Shown: positions 8,699-16,426 of the stretch, in pieces
Layout of the letters: each line of letters opens with the position of its first letter
How positions within the stretch are numbered: the stretch's first letter is position 1
DNA from: Candidatus Woesearchaeota archaeon
GTDB lineage: Archaea; Nanobdellota; Nanobdellia; Woesearchaeales; GW2011-AR15
Direction of reading: 5' to 3'
NCBI GenBank assembly: GCA_016934775.1
Contig: JAFGSP010000167.1
Location: 1 to 39,505 of the forward strand
DNA length: 39,505 nt
Made by a program: the position numbers and the translations under genes
The notes under the pieces: model-generated
What the model saw: the letters and a program-made list of their open reading frames with translations, nothing else
Told to the model about the DNA's origin: nothing
Databases searched by the model: none

Positions 8699-9100
8699 TC
8701 AGATTATTGTGCTTGCCACTTTTGCGACAGCCGGCCACCTTTCAGTTGCCTCTTTCGCGACAGGGCCTTTGAATATTGTCCCTTTGGGGTTTCCTTTGTC
8801 ATCTTTCAGCACGACGACTGCATTGTCTTCAAATTTTATCCTGGTGCCGTCAGACCGCCTATATTCTTTTTTCTGCCTGACAACTATGGCATATACCATC
8901 TGCTTCATCATATCTGGCCTTCCTTTCTTGACAGCTGCCCTAATCATGTCTCCGACTCCTGCTGAGGGTTTTCTCCTCTTGACACCTTTATAGGATTTTA
9001 CTGAGATGACCTCTACCAGTTTTGCCCCTGAATTATCGCATGTAGGAACATTTGCACCTACTGGAAGTCCTCTTGACACCCTTGCTTTTACTGCTTTCAT
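8699..9100 (-). CDS. rpl14: 50S ribosomal protein L14 (uL14)
   Basis: 133 aa, usual length. Conserved elements are VPTCDNSGAKLVEVISVKS near the N-terminus, AGVGDMIRAAVKKGRPDM in the middle and an end matching archaeal L14 (ATERWPAVAKVASTII). It overlaps the rps17 stop by four bases (ATGA). Confidence 0.95.
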   Translation of the reverse strand: MKAVKARVSRGLPVGANVPTCDNSGAKLVEVISVKSYKGVKRRKPSAGVGDMIRAAVKKGRPDMMKQMVYAIVVRQKKEYRRSDGTRIKFEDNAVVVLKDDKGNPKGTIFKGPVAKEATERWPAVAKVASTII

Positions 9101-9384
9101 TTTTTATCTAGTACCTCTACAACAACAAATTTCTTTGTCTTGCTGACAGGCCTGCATTCTTTTATGACTACTATATCTCCTTCTTTAGCGTCCAGCTCAG
9201 AAGGGTTATGGGCCTTTACCTTGCTTCTCTTCAAAAGATATCTCTCATATTTAGGAACATAGATACGCCTATCCCATTCTACTGTGACTGTCTTCTGGGC
9301 CTTGTCGCTCACGACTTTGCCCCTGAATGTACGTCCCCTGGCAGTTATCTTCTTGGTCTTTGGTTGTTCTTGTTTTTTTGCCAT
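9097..9384 (-). CDS. rps17: 30S ribosomal protein S17 (uS17)
   Basis: OB-fold 16S rRNA-binding protein, 95 aa. The core reads RGRTFRGKVVSDKAQKTVTV, then KYERYLLKRSKVKAHNPSE and the KEGDIVVIKECRPVSKTKKF motif. The gene lies between the RNase P subunit gene and rpl14, in normal archaeal order. Confidence 0.94.
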   Translation of the reverse strand: MAKKQEQPKTKKITARGRTFRGKVVSDKAQKTVTVEWDRRIYVPKYERYLLKRSKVKAHNPSELDAKEGDIVVIKECRPVSKTKKFVVVEVLDKK

Positions 9385-9391
9385 TTTCAGT

Positions 9392-9619
9392 TCAACATGC
9401 TTTTATTCTGTCTTCAGGCCTTTTGGTGATGTCCAGGCCGTTTATTGTTTTGCCATTGATCGTTATTTTTGCGTTCTTTTTTATAATTTTAATTGTCTTG
9501 GTTTTTGTCTTCAAATGAATCATGTTTTTTGTTTCGTCGATTATTGTCCCTTTGATTGTCTTTCCACAGTAGCTGATTTCAGCCAGTTTCCCAACAAACT
9601 CTTCTTTTGTGTTTCTCAT
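9392..9619 (-). CDS. rnp1: Ribonuclease P protein component 1 (Rpp29/Pop4)
   Basis: Sm-like beta-barrel subunit of RNase P, which removes 5' leaders from tRNA precursors. The 75-aa product is short but has the expected pattern: EFVGKLAEISYCGKTIKGTI, IDETKNMIHLKT and a terminal PEDRI-like segment. Position between SUI1 and S17 is the classical archaeal location for this gene and supports the call. Its start overlaps the SUI1 stop by four bases. Confidence 0.88.
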   Translation of the reverse strand: MRNTKEEFVGKLAEISYCGKTIKGTIIDETKNMIHLKTKTKTIKIIKKNAKITINGKTINGLDITKRPEDRIKAC

Positions 9620-9924
9620 TGCATCTGGATCGTCTCTGAAGGAAACCCGAGCTTCATAAGCTCTTCTTTGACTTTCTGCTTATGGTCTCCCTGCAATTCA
9701 ATCTTGCCGTCTTTTGTCGTTCCTCCGCATGCCAATGTGTTCTTGAGTTTTTTTCCGAGTTCTTTGAGATCTATCTGCTTTGTGTCTATGCCCTCGACAA
9801 CCGTGTTCTTTTTTCCGAATTTCTTCTTGACTGTGTAAACCTTTATCTCTTGGCTTTCTTTTGCGATGCTTTCACAAACGCAAAGCTCTTTGGGCAATCC
9901 ACAAGTTATGCATATCTCGCTCAT
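9616..9924 (-). CDS. sui1: Translation initiation factor aIF1 (SUI1 family)
   Basis: 102 aa. SUI1/aIF1 binds the 30S subunit near the P site and checks start-codon selection. The N-terminus carries a small Cys cluster (CITCGLPKELCVC), a zinc-knuckle-like feature common in archaeal members. The SUI1 core follows: NTLACGGTTKDGKIELQGDH and the C-terminal LGFPSETI. It overlaps rpl29 and rnp1 by ATGA junctions. Confidence 0.93.
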   Translation of the reverse strand: MSEICITCGLPKELCVCESIAKESQEIKVYTVKKKFGKKNTVVEGIDTKQIDLKELGKKLKNTLACGGTTKDGKIELQGDHKQKVKEELMKLGFPSETIQMQ

Positions 9925-10106
9925 TTTTTGTTAAGTTCAGTCAATAACCTCGCAATATTTTTTTTTATCTGCCTGACCTGGCCAGGACTTTTTAAGGTAG
10001 TCCCAGTAGCCACCTGGGTATTAAGCTTTATCAGCTCTTTCCTCAGCTCATAGAGTTGGGATTCCAGGTCCTGCCTTGATTTTGATTTAATATCTTTTGA
10101 TTTCAT
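9921..10106 (-). CDS. rpl29: 50S ribosomal protein L29 (uL29)
   Basis: 61 aa, two-helix protein at the exit of the peptide tunnel. Recognisable segments are DLESQLYELRKELIKLNTQ and KSPGQVRQIKKNIARLLTEL. It lies between rps3 and sui1, as usual in archaea. Confidence 0.92.
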   Translation of the reverse strand: MKSKDIKSKSRQDLESQLYELRKELIKLNTQVATGTTLKSPGQVRQIKKNIARLLTELNKK

Positions 10107-10108
10107 TT

Positions 10109-10834
10109 TTATTCTTCAGCCTTCTTGGCTTTTGTGGTCTTTTTGCTTGATGTCTCTTCTGTGGTTGTGTTTTCCGCAATCTCTGCTTCTATCTCTTTGC
10201 TCTCTTCTTCATTGACCATCTCTTCGGTGGCTTCTTCAAAATCCGCCAGCTGTATATCGTCCGGCAGCCTGACATCCGGAGGCATTATACTTACTTTTAT
10301 ACCGACAATCCCTGATTTCAGGTTAGCGATCTCGTATGCTATATCAACAATTGTTGTCGCTGCGTTTCCGCACTTCTTGATATAGCCCTGGTAGAACCTC
10401 CAGGTTCTTGCTCTTGCGCTTGGTATCTTTCCTGATATCAATATTTCTATTCCTTTTGCTCCTGAATTCAATACATCTGCCATTGCTTTATGGCCTATAG
10501 CCTTAAATCTCATTGTGCCGTATTTTTCCATAGCTACGGCAATCCTTTCTGCGACAGCTGATGCAACAAGATTGACGTTCTCAAGTTCACTTATCTCTAT
10601 CTGAGGGTTTTCAAGCCCGAATTTCTTCTTAAGCTCTTTTGTAAGTTTCTTTATATTAGTGCCGCCGCCTCCGATTATCAGGCCGGGCCTTGATGCATGT
10701 ATAACTATCTTCTCACCTAAAGGAGTCCTCTGGATCTTGGAGTGGCTCAGGCCGACGCCTCTCAAATTCGCTCTTATGAATTCCTGAATCTGGAACTCTT
10801 TCTTTTTTCTTGAAACAAAATCACGTTCAATCAT
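10109..10834 (-). CDS. rps3: 30S ribosomal protein S3 (uS3)
   Basis: 241 aa. Domains: an N-terminal KH type II domain with the RNA-binding loop PGLIIGGGGTNIKKL (about residues 50-65) and a C-terminal S3 domain (RTWRFYQGYIKKCGNAA). The last 40 residues are a low-complexity acidic then Thr/Lys tail, again an extension beyond the core. Confidence 0.95.
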   Translation of the reverse strand: MIERDFVSRKKKEFQIQEFIRANLRGVGLSHSKIQRTPLGEKIVIHASRPGLIIGGGGTNIKKLTKELKKKFGLENPQIEISELENVNLVASAVAERIAVAMEKYGTMRFKAIGHKAMADVLNSGAKGIEILISGKIPSARARTWRFYQGYIKKCGNAATTIVDIAYEIANLKSGIVGIKVSIMPPDVRLPDDIQLADFEEATEEMVNEEESKEIEAEIAENTTTEETSSKKTTKAKKAEE

Positions 10835-11328
10835 TTTTTACTCTCCTTCTGGGATTCTTCTTTTTTGGCGGCATTTGTGTCTTTTGGTTCTTTTTGCTTC
10901 CTTTCCTGCAGCACTAACTGCACATGTGTCCTCTTCATCTTCCTTCTCCTCTGCCTTCCAAAATGCCATGGAGAGGATGCTTTATGTGCAGAGATATGCA
11001 TAACCACAAGGTCTTTTGTGCTAAGGCCTTTGTTCTGTGCATTTGATTCTGCGCTCTTCAAAAGATTCAATATCTCGGTAGCCACATTAACAGGGTATTT
11101 ACCCGGGCCGATTCCTCTTTTGTGGGCTGTGTCCCTGTTGAACCTGCCAATCCTGATAGGTTCTTTTTTTTCAATAACGTTCTCAAGCAGCCTTTTCGCT
11201 CTTCCTATAGGTTTCCCCCTGAGAGCATTGCATACCTCAACTGAATATTTTGTGGATATGCTCAAGTCTCTGCCATAGACCTTTGCCATGGTATCGTCCA
11301 TCTGCTTGATTATGTAACTGTCTGCCAT
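10831..11328 (-). CDS. rpl22: 50S ribosomal protein L22 (uL22)
   Basis: 165 aa. L22 lines the peptide exit tunnel. Key segments are EVCNALRGKPIGRAKRLLENV, the archaeal HKRGIGPGKYPVNVATEIL and the hairpin ending RRRKMKRTHVQLVLQE. The C-terminal 25 residues are a Lys/Glu tail. It overlaps rps3 by four bases. Confidence 0.94.
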   Translation of the reverse strand: MADSYIIKQMDDTMAKVYGRDLSISTKYSVEVCNALRGKPIGRAKRLLENVIEKKEPIRIGRFNRDTAHKRGIGPGKYPVNVATEILNLLKSAESNAQNKGLSTKDLVVMHISAHKASSPWHFGRQRRRKMKRTHVQLVLQERKQKEPKDTNAAKKEESQKESKK

Positions 11329-11335
11329 TTTTCCT

Positions 11336-11719
11336 TTATCTCACTGATATTGCTGAACTGCTCCTTGTAGCTCCTACACCAGGGGCGTTGTGGCCAACTC
11401 TTCTTCGTGTCAATGAAAACTCTCCCAGGAAATGTCCAAGCATCTCTTCTGTGACAGTCAGCGGCACATATTCCTTTCCGTTGTATATCTTTATTGTGTG
11501 GCCTACCATCATAGGCAGGATTACCATATCCCTTGCATGGGTCTTTATATCCCTGTCATTCAACTCGATTTTTTCAATGAGCTTTTTCTGCTCATCTGTC
11601 ATTCCTCTCATCAATGACCTTCTAGCCCTGCTTGAAATGAATCTTGAAAACTCTTTGACAGACATCTTCTTCAGTTCTTCAATGCTTTTTCCCTTGTAAT
11701 TGAATTCTTTTTTTGCCAT
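11336..11719 (-). CDS. rps19: 30S ribosomal protein S19 (uS19)
   Basis: 127 aa. The conserved core is THARDMVILPMMVGHTIKIYNGKEYVPLTV followed by MLGHFLGEFSLTRRRVGH. The archaeal-type N-terminal extension (YKGKSIEELKKMSVKEFSRF) is present. It ends GVGATRSSSAISVR, a normal archaeal end. Confidence 0.95.
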   Translation of the reverse strand: MAKKEFNYKGKSIEELKKMSVKEFSRFISSRARRSLMRGMTDEQKKLIEKIELNDRDIKTHARDMVILPMMVGHTIKIYNGKEYVPLTVTEEMLGHFLGEFSLTRRRVGHNAPGVGATRSSSAISVR

Positions 11720-11730
11720 TTTTATCCTGT

Positions 11731-12435
11731 CTATCTCTTTTTACCCGTACGCCTCGGCCTCAATTTACCAACTTTTCTTCCTGGAGGCGCATTCCTTGGA
11801 GCGATTGTCGGATGACCTTTCTTGCTTGAACGTGAAGTTCCGTGCGGATGGTCGACTGCGTTCATAGATATTCCGCACACTCTCGGATAAAGCTTGTTCC
11901 TTGATTTCATATAGTGATATTTATTGCCTGCTTTCAGGAAGGGTTTCTCTTTCCTGCCAGATCCTGCTATGATGCCTATAGTAGCTCTGCACTGCGGATT
12001 AAATGTCTTTTGCTTTTTTGACGGAAGCATAACTGTAATCTCATTGTCTTTCTTAGCTATTACTTTTGCAAAACAGCCGCCGCTCCTGACAAACTTCCCG
12101 CCGTCTCCTGGCTTTGATTCGATATTGAATATAGAAGTCCCTACAGGAACATCTTTCAGGCAAAGGATGTTGCCATGAACTACTTGCGCGCCCTCTCCGC
12201 CCTGGATGACATCGCCAACTCGTTTACCTTCTGGTGCGATTATATAAGACTCTTCTCCGTTGTCATAAGACATTTTTGCAAGAGGACTTGAATGGCCCCT
12301 GCATTTCACAAAGTCAATTATCTTCCCTTCTTTCACTGTGCCAGGATATGAGACTTTCGCCTTATACTTAAAACTAGGCGCCCTGTACGTAGGGCCTCCT
12401 TTTCCTCTTGCCTGCTGTATAAGATTCTTTCCCAT
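11731..12435 (-). CDS. rpl2: 50S ribosomal protein L2 (uL2)
   Basis: 234 aa, normal for archaea. L2 is required for subunit joining and peptidyl transfer. The N-terminal OB and central SH3-like domains are complete, and the conserved GISMNAVDHPHGTSRS segment holds the essential histidine region. The end, RNAPPGRKVGKLRPRRTGKKR, is typical. Confidence 0.96.
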   Translation of the reverse strand: MGKNLIQQARGKGGPTYRAPSFKYKAKVSYPGTVKEGKIIDFVKCRGHSSPLAKMSYDNGEESYIIAPEGKRVGDVIQGGEGAQVVHGNILCLKDVPVGTSIFNIESKPGDGGKFVRSGGCFAKVIAKKDNEITVMLPSKKQKTFNPQCRATIGIIAGSGRKEKPFLKAGNKYHYMKSRNKLYPRVCGISMNAVDHPHGTSRSSKKGHPTIAPRNAPPGRKVGKLRPRRTGKKR

Positions 12436-12445
12436 TTTCCTTTCC

Positions 12446-12700
12446 TTACATCAATCCTAGCTGTGTCGCCAGGTCAATTGCCGGCGTCTCATCTGAAAAC
12501 TTGACATATGCCTTTTTCCTGTTCTTTATATCAATAGATGTATTGACTTTCTTGACTTTCATATTGTATAATTTCTCGATAGCCTCTTTTATCTGGGCTT
12601 TTGTAGCTTTTTTATCTACTACAAACACCAACAAGTTATCTGATTCCATCTGCCTGATGGCCTTTTCTGTTGACAACGGATATTTTATTATCGATATCAT
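12446..12700 (-). CDS. rpl23: 50S ribosomal protein L23 (uL23)
   Basis: 84 aa. It is the docking site for SRP and chaperones at the tunnel exit. It begins MISIIKYPLSTEKAIRQME and contains KKATKAQIKEAIEKLYNMKV, both family hallmarks. It overlaps the rpl4 stop by four bases. Confidence 0.95.
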   Translation of the reverse strand: MISIIKYPLSTEKAIRQMESDNLLVFVVDKKATKAQIKEAIEKLYNMKVKKVNTSIDIKNRKKAYVKFSDETPAIDLATQLGLM

Positions 12701-13575
12701 TTTTTAATCTCTTTTTTCTTCTCTTCTGGCTTTTTCTTTGCTGTTTTTTCTTTTTTTTCTTGAGCATAATCTTCTGTAAATAATTTCTGCTTATCAAGCA
12801 TCTCAATTGCTCCTTTTGTATATAGTGTAAGTCTGCCGTAATCGCTGCCAGGTGCAAGAAGCTCTGCATTAAGTGCTGTTACTTCTACAACATCAACACC
12901 AGGTATATTAACGCCTGCTTTCAGGAGATTGCATTTCTTTGCTACAACAAACAAAGGACCTATCCTTTTTTTGAATTTCCTCCCCCTTGAAGCAGCGTTG
13001 CCTGTCTTCTCTGTCTTTTTTGATGCTCTCTCAAGCTCTTTATCAAGCCCTAGCTTATTCAGGAAGCCATAGACATCTTTGGTCTTAAACATATCTTCAA
13101 CATTATCTTCCAATACTATAGGGTATTCCTTGATAACATGGCCCCTTTTTTCGACAAGTGCTTTGACAACTGAAGCTGCCATGGCAGACCTTATCGCTTT
13201 CCTGTTCTCTTTCTTATTTATCTTCTTCTCAAAAACTTTTTCTGCCTTTGGTGGATGGGCCTGCCTTCCGCCGACTGTGTTTGGGGCAGTGGCTGCCTGC
13301 CAGTTGAACCTTGTTCCCCTGTAGCTCATGATTTTCCTAGGGACACGTGAAATCCCTATACCATAAGCGCCTTTGTAATCTCTTCTTCTTCTTGATAGTT
13401 TTGATGAATATTTTTTCCCTGCTTCAGGATCTGTACCATAAGGCTGCTTTCTTCTGCTCTGAATAGCCTGGACTGCTCTTTTTATCAAATCAGGCCTCAC
13501 CGGCTCGCTGAACTGCGCCGGAAGAGCTACTTCTCCCTTTGTTTCGCCTGCCATTGATTTCAATATCGCTTTCAT
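12697..13575 (-). CDS. rpl4: 50S ribosomal protein L4 (uL4/L1e)
   Basis: 292 aa archaeal L4. The long rRNA-penetrating loop is clear (GIGISRVPRKIMSYRGTRFN, then AHPPKAEKV). The C-terminus has the GVDVVEVTALNAELLAPGSDYGRL segment and a Lys/Glu-rich tail of about 20 residues. It lies one base after rpl3. Confidence 0.95.
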   Translation of the reverse strand: MKAILKSMAGETKGEVALPAQFSEPVRPDLIKRAVQAIQSRRKQPYGTDPEAGKKYSSKLSRRRRDYKGAYGIGISRVPRKIMSYRGTRFNWQAATAPNTVGGRQAHPPKAEKVFEKKINKKENRKAIRSAMAASVVKALVEKRGHVIKEYPIVLEDNVEDMFKTKDVYGFLNKLGLDKELERASKKTEKTGNAASRGRKFKKRIGPLFVVAKKCNLLKAGVNIPGVDVVEVTALNAELLAPGSDYGRLTLYTKGAIEMLDKQKLFTEDYAQEKKEKTAKKKPEEKKKEIKK

Positions 13576-13576
13576 C

Positions 13577-14560
13577 TTAGTTTCCTTGCTTTGATTCCTT
13601 GCTTATCTTCAGCAGTGTCGGTAGCTCGCTGGTTTTTTTCAGCCTTAGTGGCTTCTGCATAATCACCATTCTTTTTCTTGCCCCTGGCAAAGACCCCCTA
13701 ATCAGCAATGCTGGATTTTTGACTGAGCCATATTTCAAAAAACCTCCTTCAGGAGTAATCTCTTTCGGGTCTTCAACTATCTTTATTATTTGTTTATTAT
13801 ATTCAGTCCTCTGGTGGAACCCCATCTTTCCAGCATGGGCTACTCTCCACATTATGTGGCCTTGGCCGCACCATGGCCCTAAAGATCCCGGGTTTCTGAT
13901 TGCTTTCTCAGATTTAGCCTGTCTGATTGAAATACCAAACCTCTTCACAGGTCCCTGAAATCCTTTTCCTTTTGTTACTGCTTTTATATCTAGAAAATCT
14001 CCTTCGTTGAACACTGAGCTGAGGAAAATTTCCTTGCCCCTGTTATCTTTTACATAATTAATCTTGTCTGAAACTGTGCCTGCAAGACCGATCTCAAACA
14101 GCTCTGGCTTCTTTTTTCCAACCTGAGTCAGCTTTGGCTGAGTATAAACAAGGACTCTGATATCTTCATATTCTTCAGGGTTCAGATTGTCAAGTTCTTT
14201 TCCAGCTTCTTTTTTAGGGAGGCTTGTTTTTTTTGATAGCTCCTTATCATTGCTCAGGACAATCTCTTTGCTCACAACAATGCCTGTGCCTGATTTCTTA
14301 TACAGTCTTGCTGAATACATCTTCATAGGCGGGCATTCTACAATCGATACAGGTATAGAAACCTCTTCTCCTTTCCTATGCGAGCCTTTCCTTGTCTCAA
14401 TAGCCTGGATATGGGTCATACCGACTTTGTACCCTGCAAATCCAGTCATGCCTGTACCGTCTGATTCCGGAAAAGTCCTTGTCCTAGCATAAGCTCTCTT
14501 TGCCCTTTTCCTGGGCCAGAACTGCATGCTTCCTGATCTTGGTTGTCTTGTATTCGGCAT
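13577..14560 (-). CDS. rpl3: 50S ribosomal protein L3 (uL3), first gene of the operon
   Basis: 327 aa. L3 nucleates large-subunit assembly near the peptidyl-transferase centre. It opens with the archaeal RSGSMQFWPRKRAKR and has GYKVGMTHI, then VTKGKGFQGPVKRFG and PGSLGPWCGQGHIMWRVAHA. No ribosomal gene lies upstream, so it starts the run that ends at secY. Confidence 0.96.
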   Translation of the reverse strand: MPNTRQPRSGSMQFWPRKRAKRAYARTRTFPESDGTGMTGFAGYKVGMTHIQAIETRKGSHRKGEEVSIPVSIVECPPMKMYSARLYKKSGTGIVVSKEIVLSNDKELSKKTSLPKKEAGKELDNLNPEEYEDIRVLVYTQPKLTQVGKKKPELFEIGLAGTVSDKINYVKDNRGKEIFLSSVFNEGDFLDIKAVTKGKGFQGPVKRFGISIRQAKSEKAIRNPGSLGPWCGQGHIMWRVAHAGKMGFHQRTEYNKQIIKIVEDPKEITPEGGFLKYGSVKNPALLIRGSLPGARKRMVIMQKPLRLKKTSELPTLLKISKESKQGN

Positions 14561-14788
14561 TTTAGATAATACCTAATCCGTTGATAGCGACCTATTCTTG
14601 GCATCTCCCCAGAATCATTGGAAAGATACCTTTTCAGGTCGGATAAACATAATTGGTATGTTTAGTACTGAGTTGGAAATATAGGTGATTTATAAATGTT
14701 GCGGGGAGATATATTTGATCTAGTCTTCCAATCTATGAAAAAAAACATTTCAAAAATTTTATATACTTGTGCCCCAGAGATTCAGGTT
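14561..14788. promoter_or_regulatory. Divergent promoter region of the ribosomal operon and the SpoIIM-like gene
   Basis: For rpl3 (minus), a symmetric TATA CATTTATAAATC lies at about 14687-14698. It predicts a start near 14667 and a leader of about 105 nt before the ATG at 14560, long for this window. The leader holds a weak palindrome TTAGATAATACCTAA (14562-14576) just before the ATG. For the plus-strand gene, TTTATATA at 14758-14765 lies 27 bp before the ATG at 14789. Confidence 0.55.
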
Positions 14789-15640
14789 ATGGTCCTAGAA
14801 TCACTTATTAATCCTCTTAGGGCAGAAGCCCATCCGAGGATATTGTTTGTGCATGGCTTCCTGTATGCAAGCTTAGGGCTTTTTCTTGGCTACTGGATAT
14901 TCAGCGTGCATGCTTCGCTGATAATGGTCTTTCTTACGACAATGGCCGCCATCCCTCTCGTATATAATATAATCAAAACTGAAGAGAAAAAAGAGTTAAG
15001 TGATCTCGACGAAACTAATCTGCTTAGAGAACATGCAAAAGCATTGTCTGTATTCATGTATTATTTCATAGGCGCCACCCTTGGTTTTGCGTTCTGGTAT
15101 GTGGTACTGCCCTCTAGCATGATTGGCGGCCTGTTCGAGGTCCAGACACAGACTATCACTGATATAAGGTCAAACATAACCGGAAACTCATACCAATCTT
15201 TCAAGGTTTTCACAGAAATATTGTCAAACAACCTCAAAGTATTGATATTCTGCGTGCTGTTCTCATTCATCTACGGACTAGGAGCGATATTCATCCTGAC
15301 GTGGAACGCTTCTGTGATAGGTGTAGCCATAGGGAATTTCATAAGGACTGAATTGCAGATGATCTCTGGCGGACTGAATCTCCAGTCTGCTGCTGGCTAT
15401 TTTCAGGTCATCTCGATAGGGTTGTTCAGATATGTCATCCACGGAATCCCTGAAATACTTTCTTATTTTTTTGCAGGGCTTGCCGGAGGGATAATATCTA
15501 TAGCTGTGATAAGGCATGATTTCGGCACAAAAAAATATGAGAAAATAATACTTGACTCTTCGATATTGCTGCTGCTCAGCCTCTTTTTTGTACTTGTGGC
15601 TGCTGTGCTTGAGGTTTATGTGACACCTATATTCTTCTGA
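14789..15640 (+). CDS. SpoIIM/DUF95-family integral membrane protein
   Basis: 283 aa from the start chosen here. The family (stage II sporulation protein M superfamily) has several membrane helices and unknown function in archaea. Six or so hydrophobic segments are visible. The family signature near the C-terminus is present (FRYVIHGIPEILSYFFAGLAGG). I reject the longer frame from 14696 because TTTATATA at 14758-14765 is 27 bp from the ATG at 14789, the spacing seen for leaderless genes throughout this window. It is divergent from the ribosomal operon and convergent with the OB-fold gene. Confidence 0.82.
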   Translation: MVLESLINPLRAEAHPRILFVHGFLYASLGLFLGYWIFSVHASLIMVFLTTMAAIPLVYNIIKTEEKKELSDLDETNLLREHAKALSVFMYYFIGATLGFAFWYVVLPSSMIGGLFEVQTQTITDIRSNITGNSYQSFKVFTEILSNNLKVLIFCVLFSFIYGLGAIFILTWNASVIGVAIGNFIRTELQMISGGLNLQSAAGYFQVISIGLFRYVIHGIPEILSYFFAGLAGGIISIAVIRHDFGTKKYEKIILDSSILLLLSLFFVLVAAVLEVYVTPIFF

Positions 15641-15681
15641 TCTGTAGAGCTCCCACGAGAATATGTTGCTTGACACCGGTT

Positions 15682-15740
15682 CAGATTTTTCTCCATCCAA
15701 ATTCCCCTAATTGAAGAGGTAATTTGTGGAGAAAAATCTG
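15682..15740. terminator. 14-bp inverted repeat at a convergent gene junction (probable bidirectional terminator)
   Basis: The arms CAGATTTTTCTCCA (15682-15695) and TGGAGAAAAATCTG (15727-15740) are perfect complements. Inside them CAAATT (15698-15703) pairs with AATTTG (15721-15726) and CCT pairs with AGG, leaving an eight-base loop. It lies between the 3' ends of the SpoIIM-like and OB-fold genes. A terminator or 3'-end stabiliser is the likely role. Confidence 0.6.
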
Positions 15741-15784
15741 TTTCATAAACTAGAAAACGACTCTGATTCGTGAAATTTTTCTCT

Positions 15785-16426
15785 TTATTCCAAAAGCTTT
15801 ACTCTTCCAGGAGAAAGCTCAAATATCTCGCCTTCTTCTATGAGGTCCCTGACTATCTTGTCCCCGTTAGCTATCTTAATATGATTTATTATGTCCTGAA
15901 TATCCACTCCATCACCTTTATCAAGTACAGCAATCGCATTGAGAATCTTCTGATATGGTCCTGTCTGGACCTCTTGCTCGTCTTCGGTCTCAACAGGCAG
16001 TTTCACAGAATCCTTTTTCTGGAGCTTTATCTCAAGCTGATGAACTTTATGCCATTTGGCATCCTGGAGTTTCCTGACAATCTCCGGCACTATATATTTA
16101 GATTCGTTCCATTCTCTAGGCCTGCCGATGACGCAGACCATGTCTCCAAGAGAAAGGCTGCTGAATCTCTCATCATCTTCAAAATATCTAACTGAAATGT
16201 TCCCTGTACCATCGTCTACTAAAAAGTTCTTCTCTTCATCAGACCTCGATACCACTGTACCTATTAGATAGACTCTCGCGATCTCTCCGTATTTTGTGAT
16301 GATGCCGCTGGGCTCCCAGCCCGGCCTCTTGATATAAGTGGCACTAAGCACATCACTGACAAACAGCCTTTTTGCAGTCTTCCTTTTATTGTCAAATCTT
16401 TGAGATGAATCCCTTTCTTGGTTCAT
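15785..16426 (-). CDS. RPA32/RPA2-like OB-fold single-strand DNA-binding protein
   Basis: 213 aa. An OB-fold (about residues 22-120: ARVYLIGTVVSRSDEEKNFLVDDGTG and the LGDMVCVIGRPREW segment) is followed by a winged-helix-like C-terminus (about 150-213). This is the layout of RPA2-type proteins that coat single-stranded DNA in replication. The ATG at 16426 has AGGTGA six bases upstream and lies inside the 3' end of mcm, so the two are translationally linked. A GTG at 16435 would add three residues. The helicase link supports a replication role; the exact RPA class is inferred. Confidence 0.75.
   Translation of the reverse strand: MNQERDSSQRFDNKRKTAKRLFVSDVLSATYIKRPGWEPSGIITKYGEIARVYLIGTVVSRSDEEKNFLVDDGTGNISVRYFEDDERFSSLSLGDMVCVIGRPREWNESKYIVPEIVRKLQDAKWHKVHQLEIKLQKKDSVKLPVETEDEQEVQTGPYQKILNAIAVLDKGDGVDIQDIINHIKIANGDKIVRDLIEEGEIFELSPGRVKLLE

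Noticed and set aside
9284..9838. 184-codon plus-strand ORF opposite S17/Rpp29/SUI1
   Set aside because: Shadow of three well-supported genes; the aromatic/Cys-rich translation is typical of antisense frames.
14523..14604. Upstream ORF in the rpl3 leader starting at 14604
   Set aside because: It runs out of frame into rpl3; no sign of conservation and GGGGA is too close to its ATG. Probably chance.
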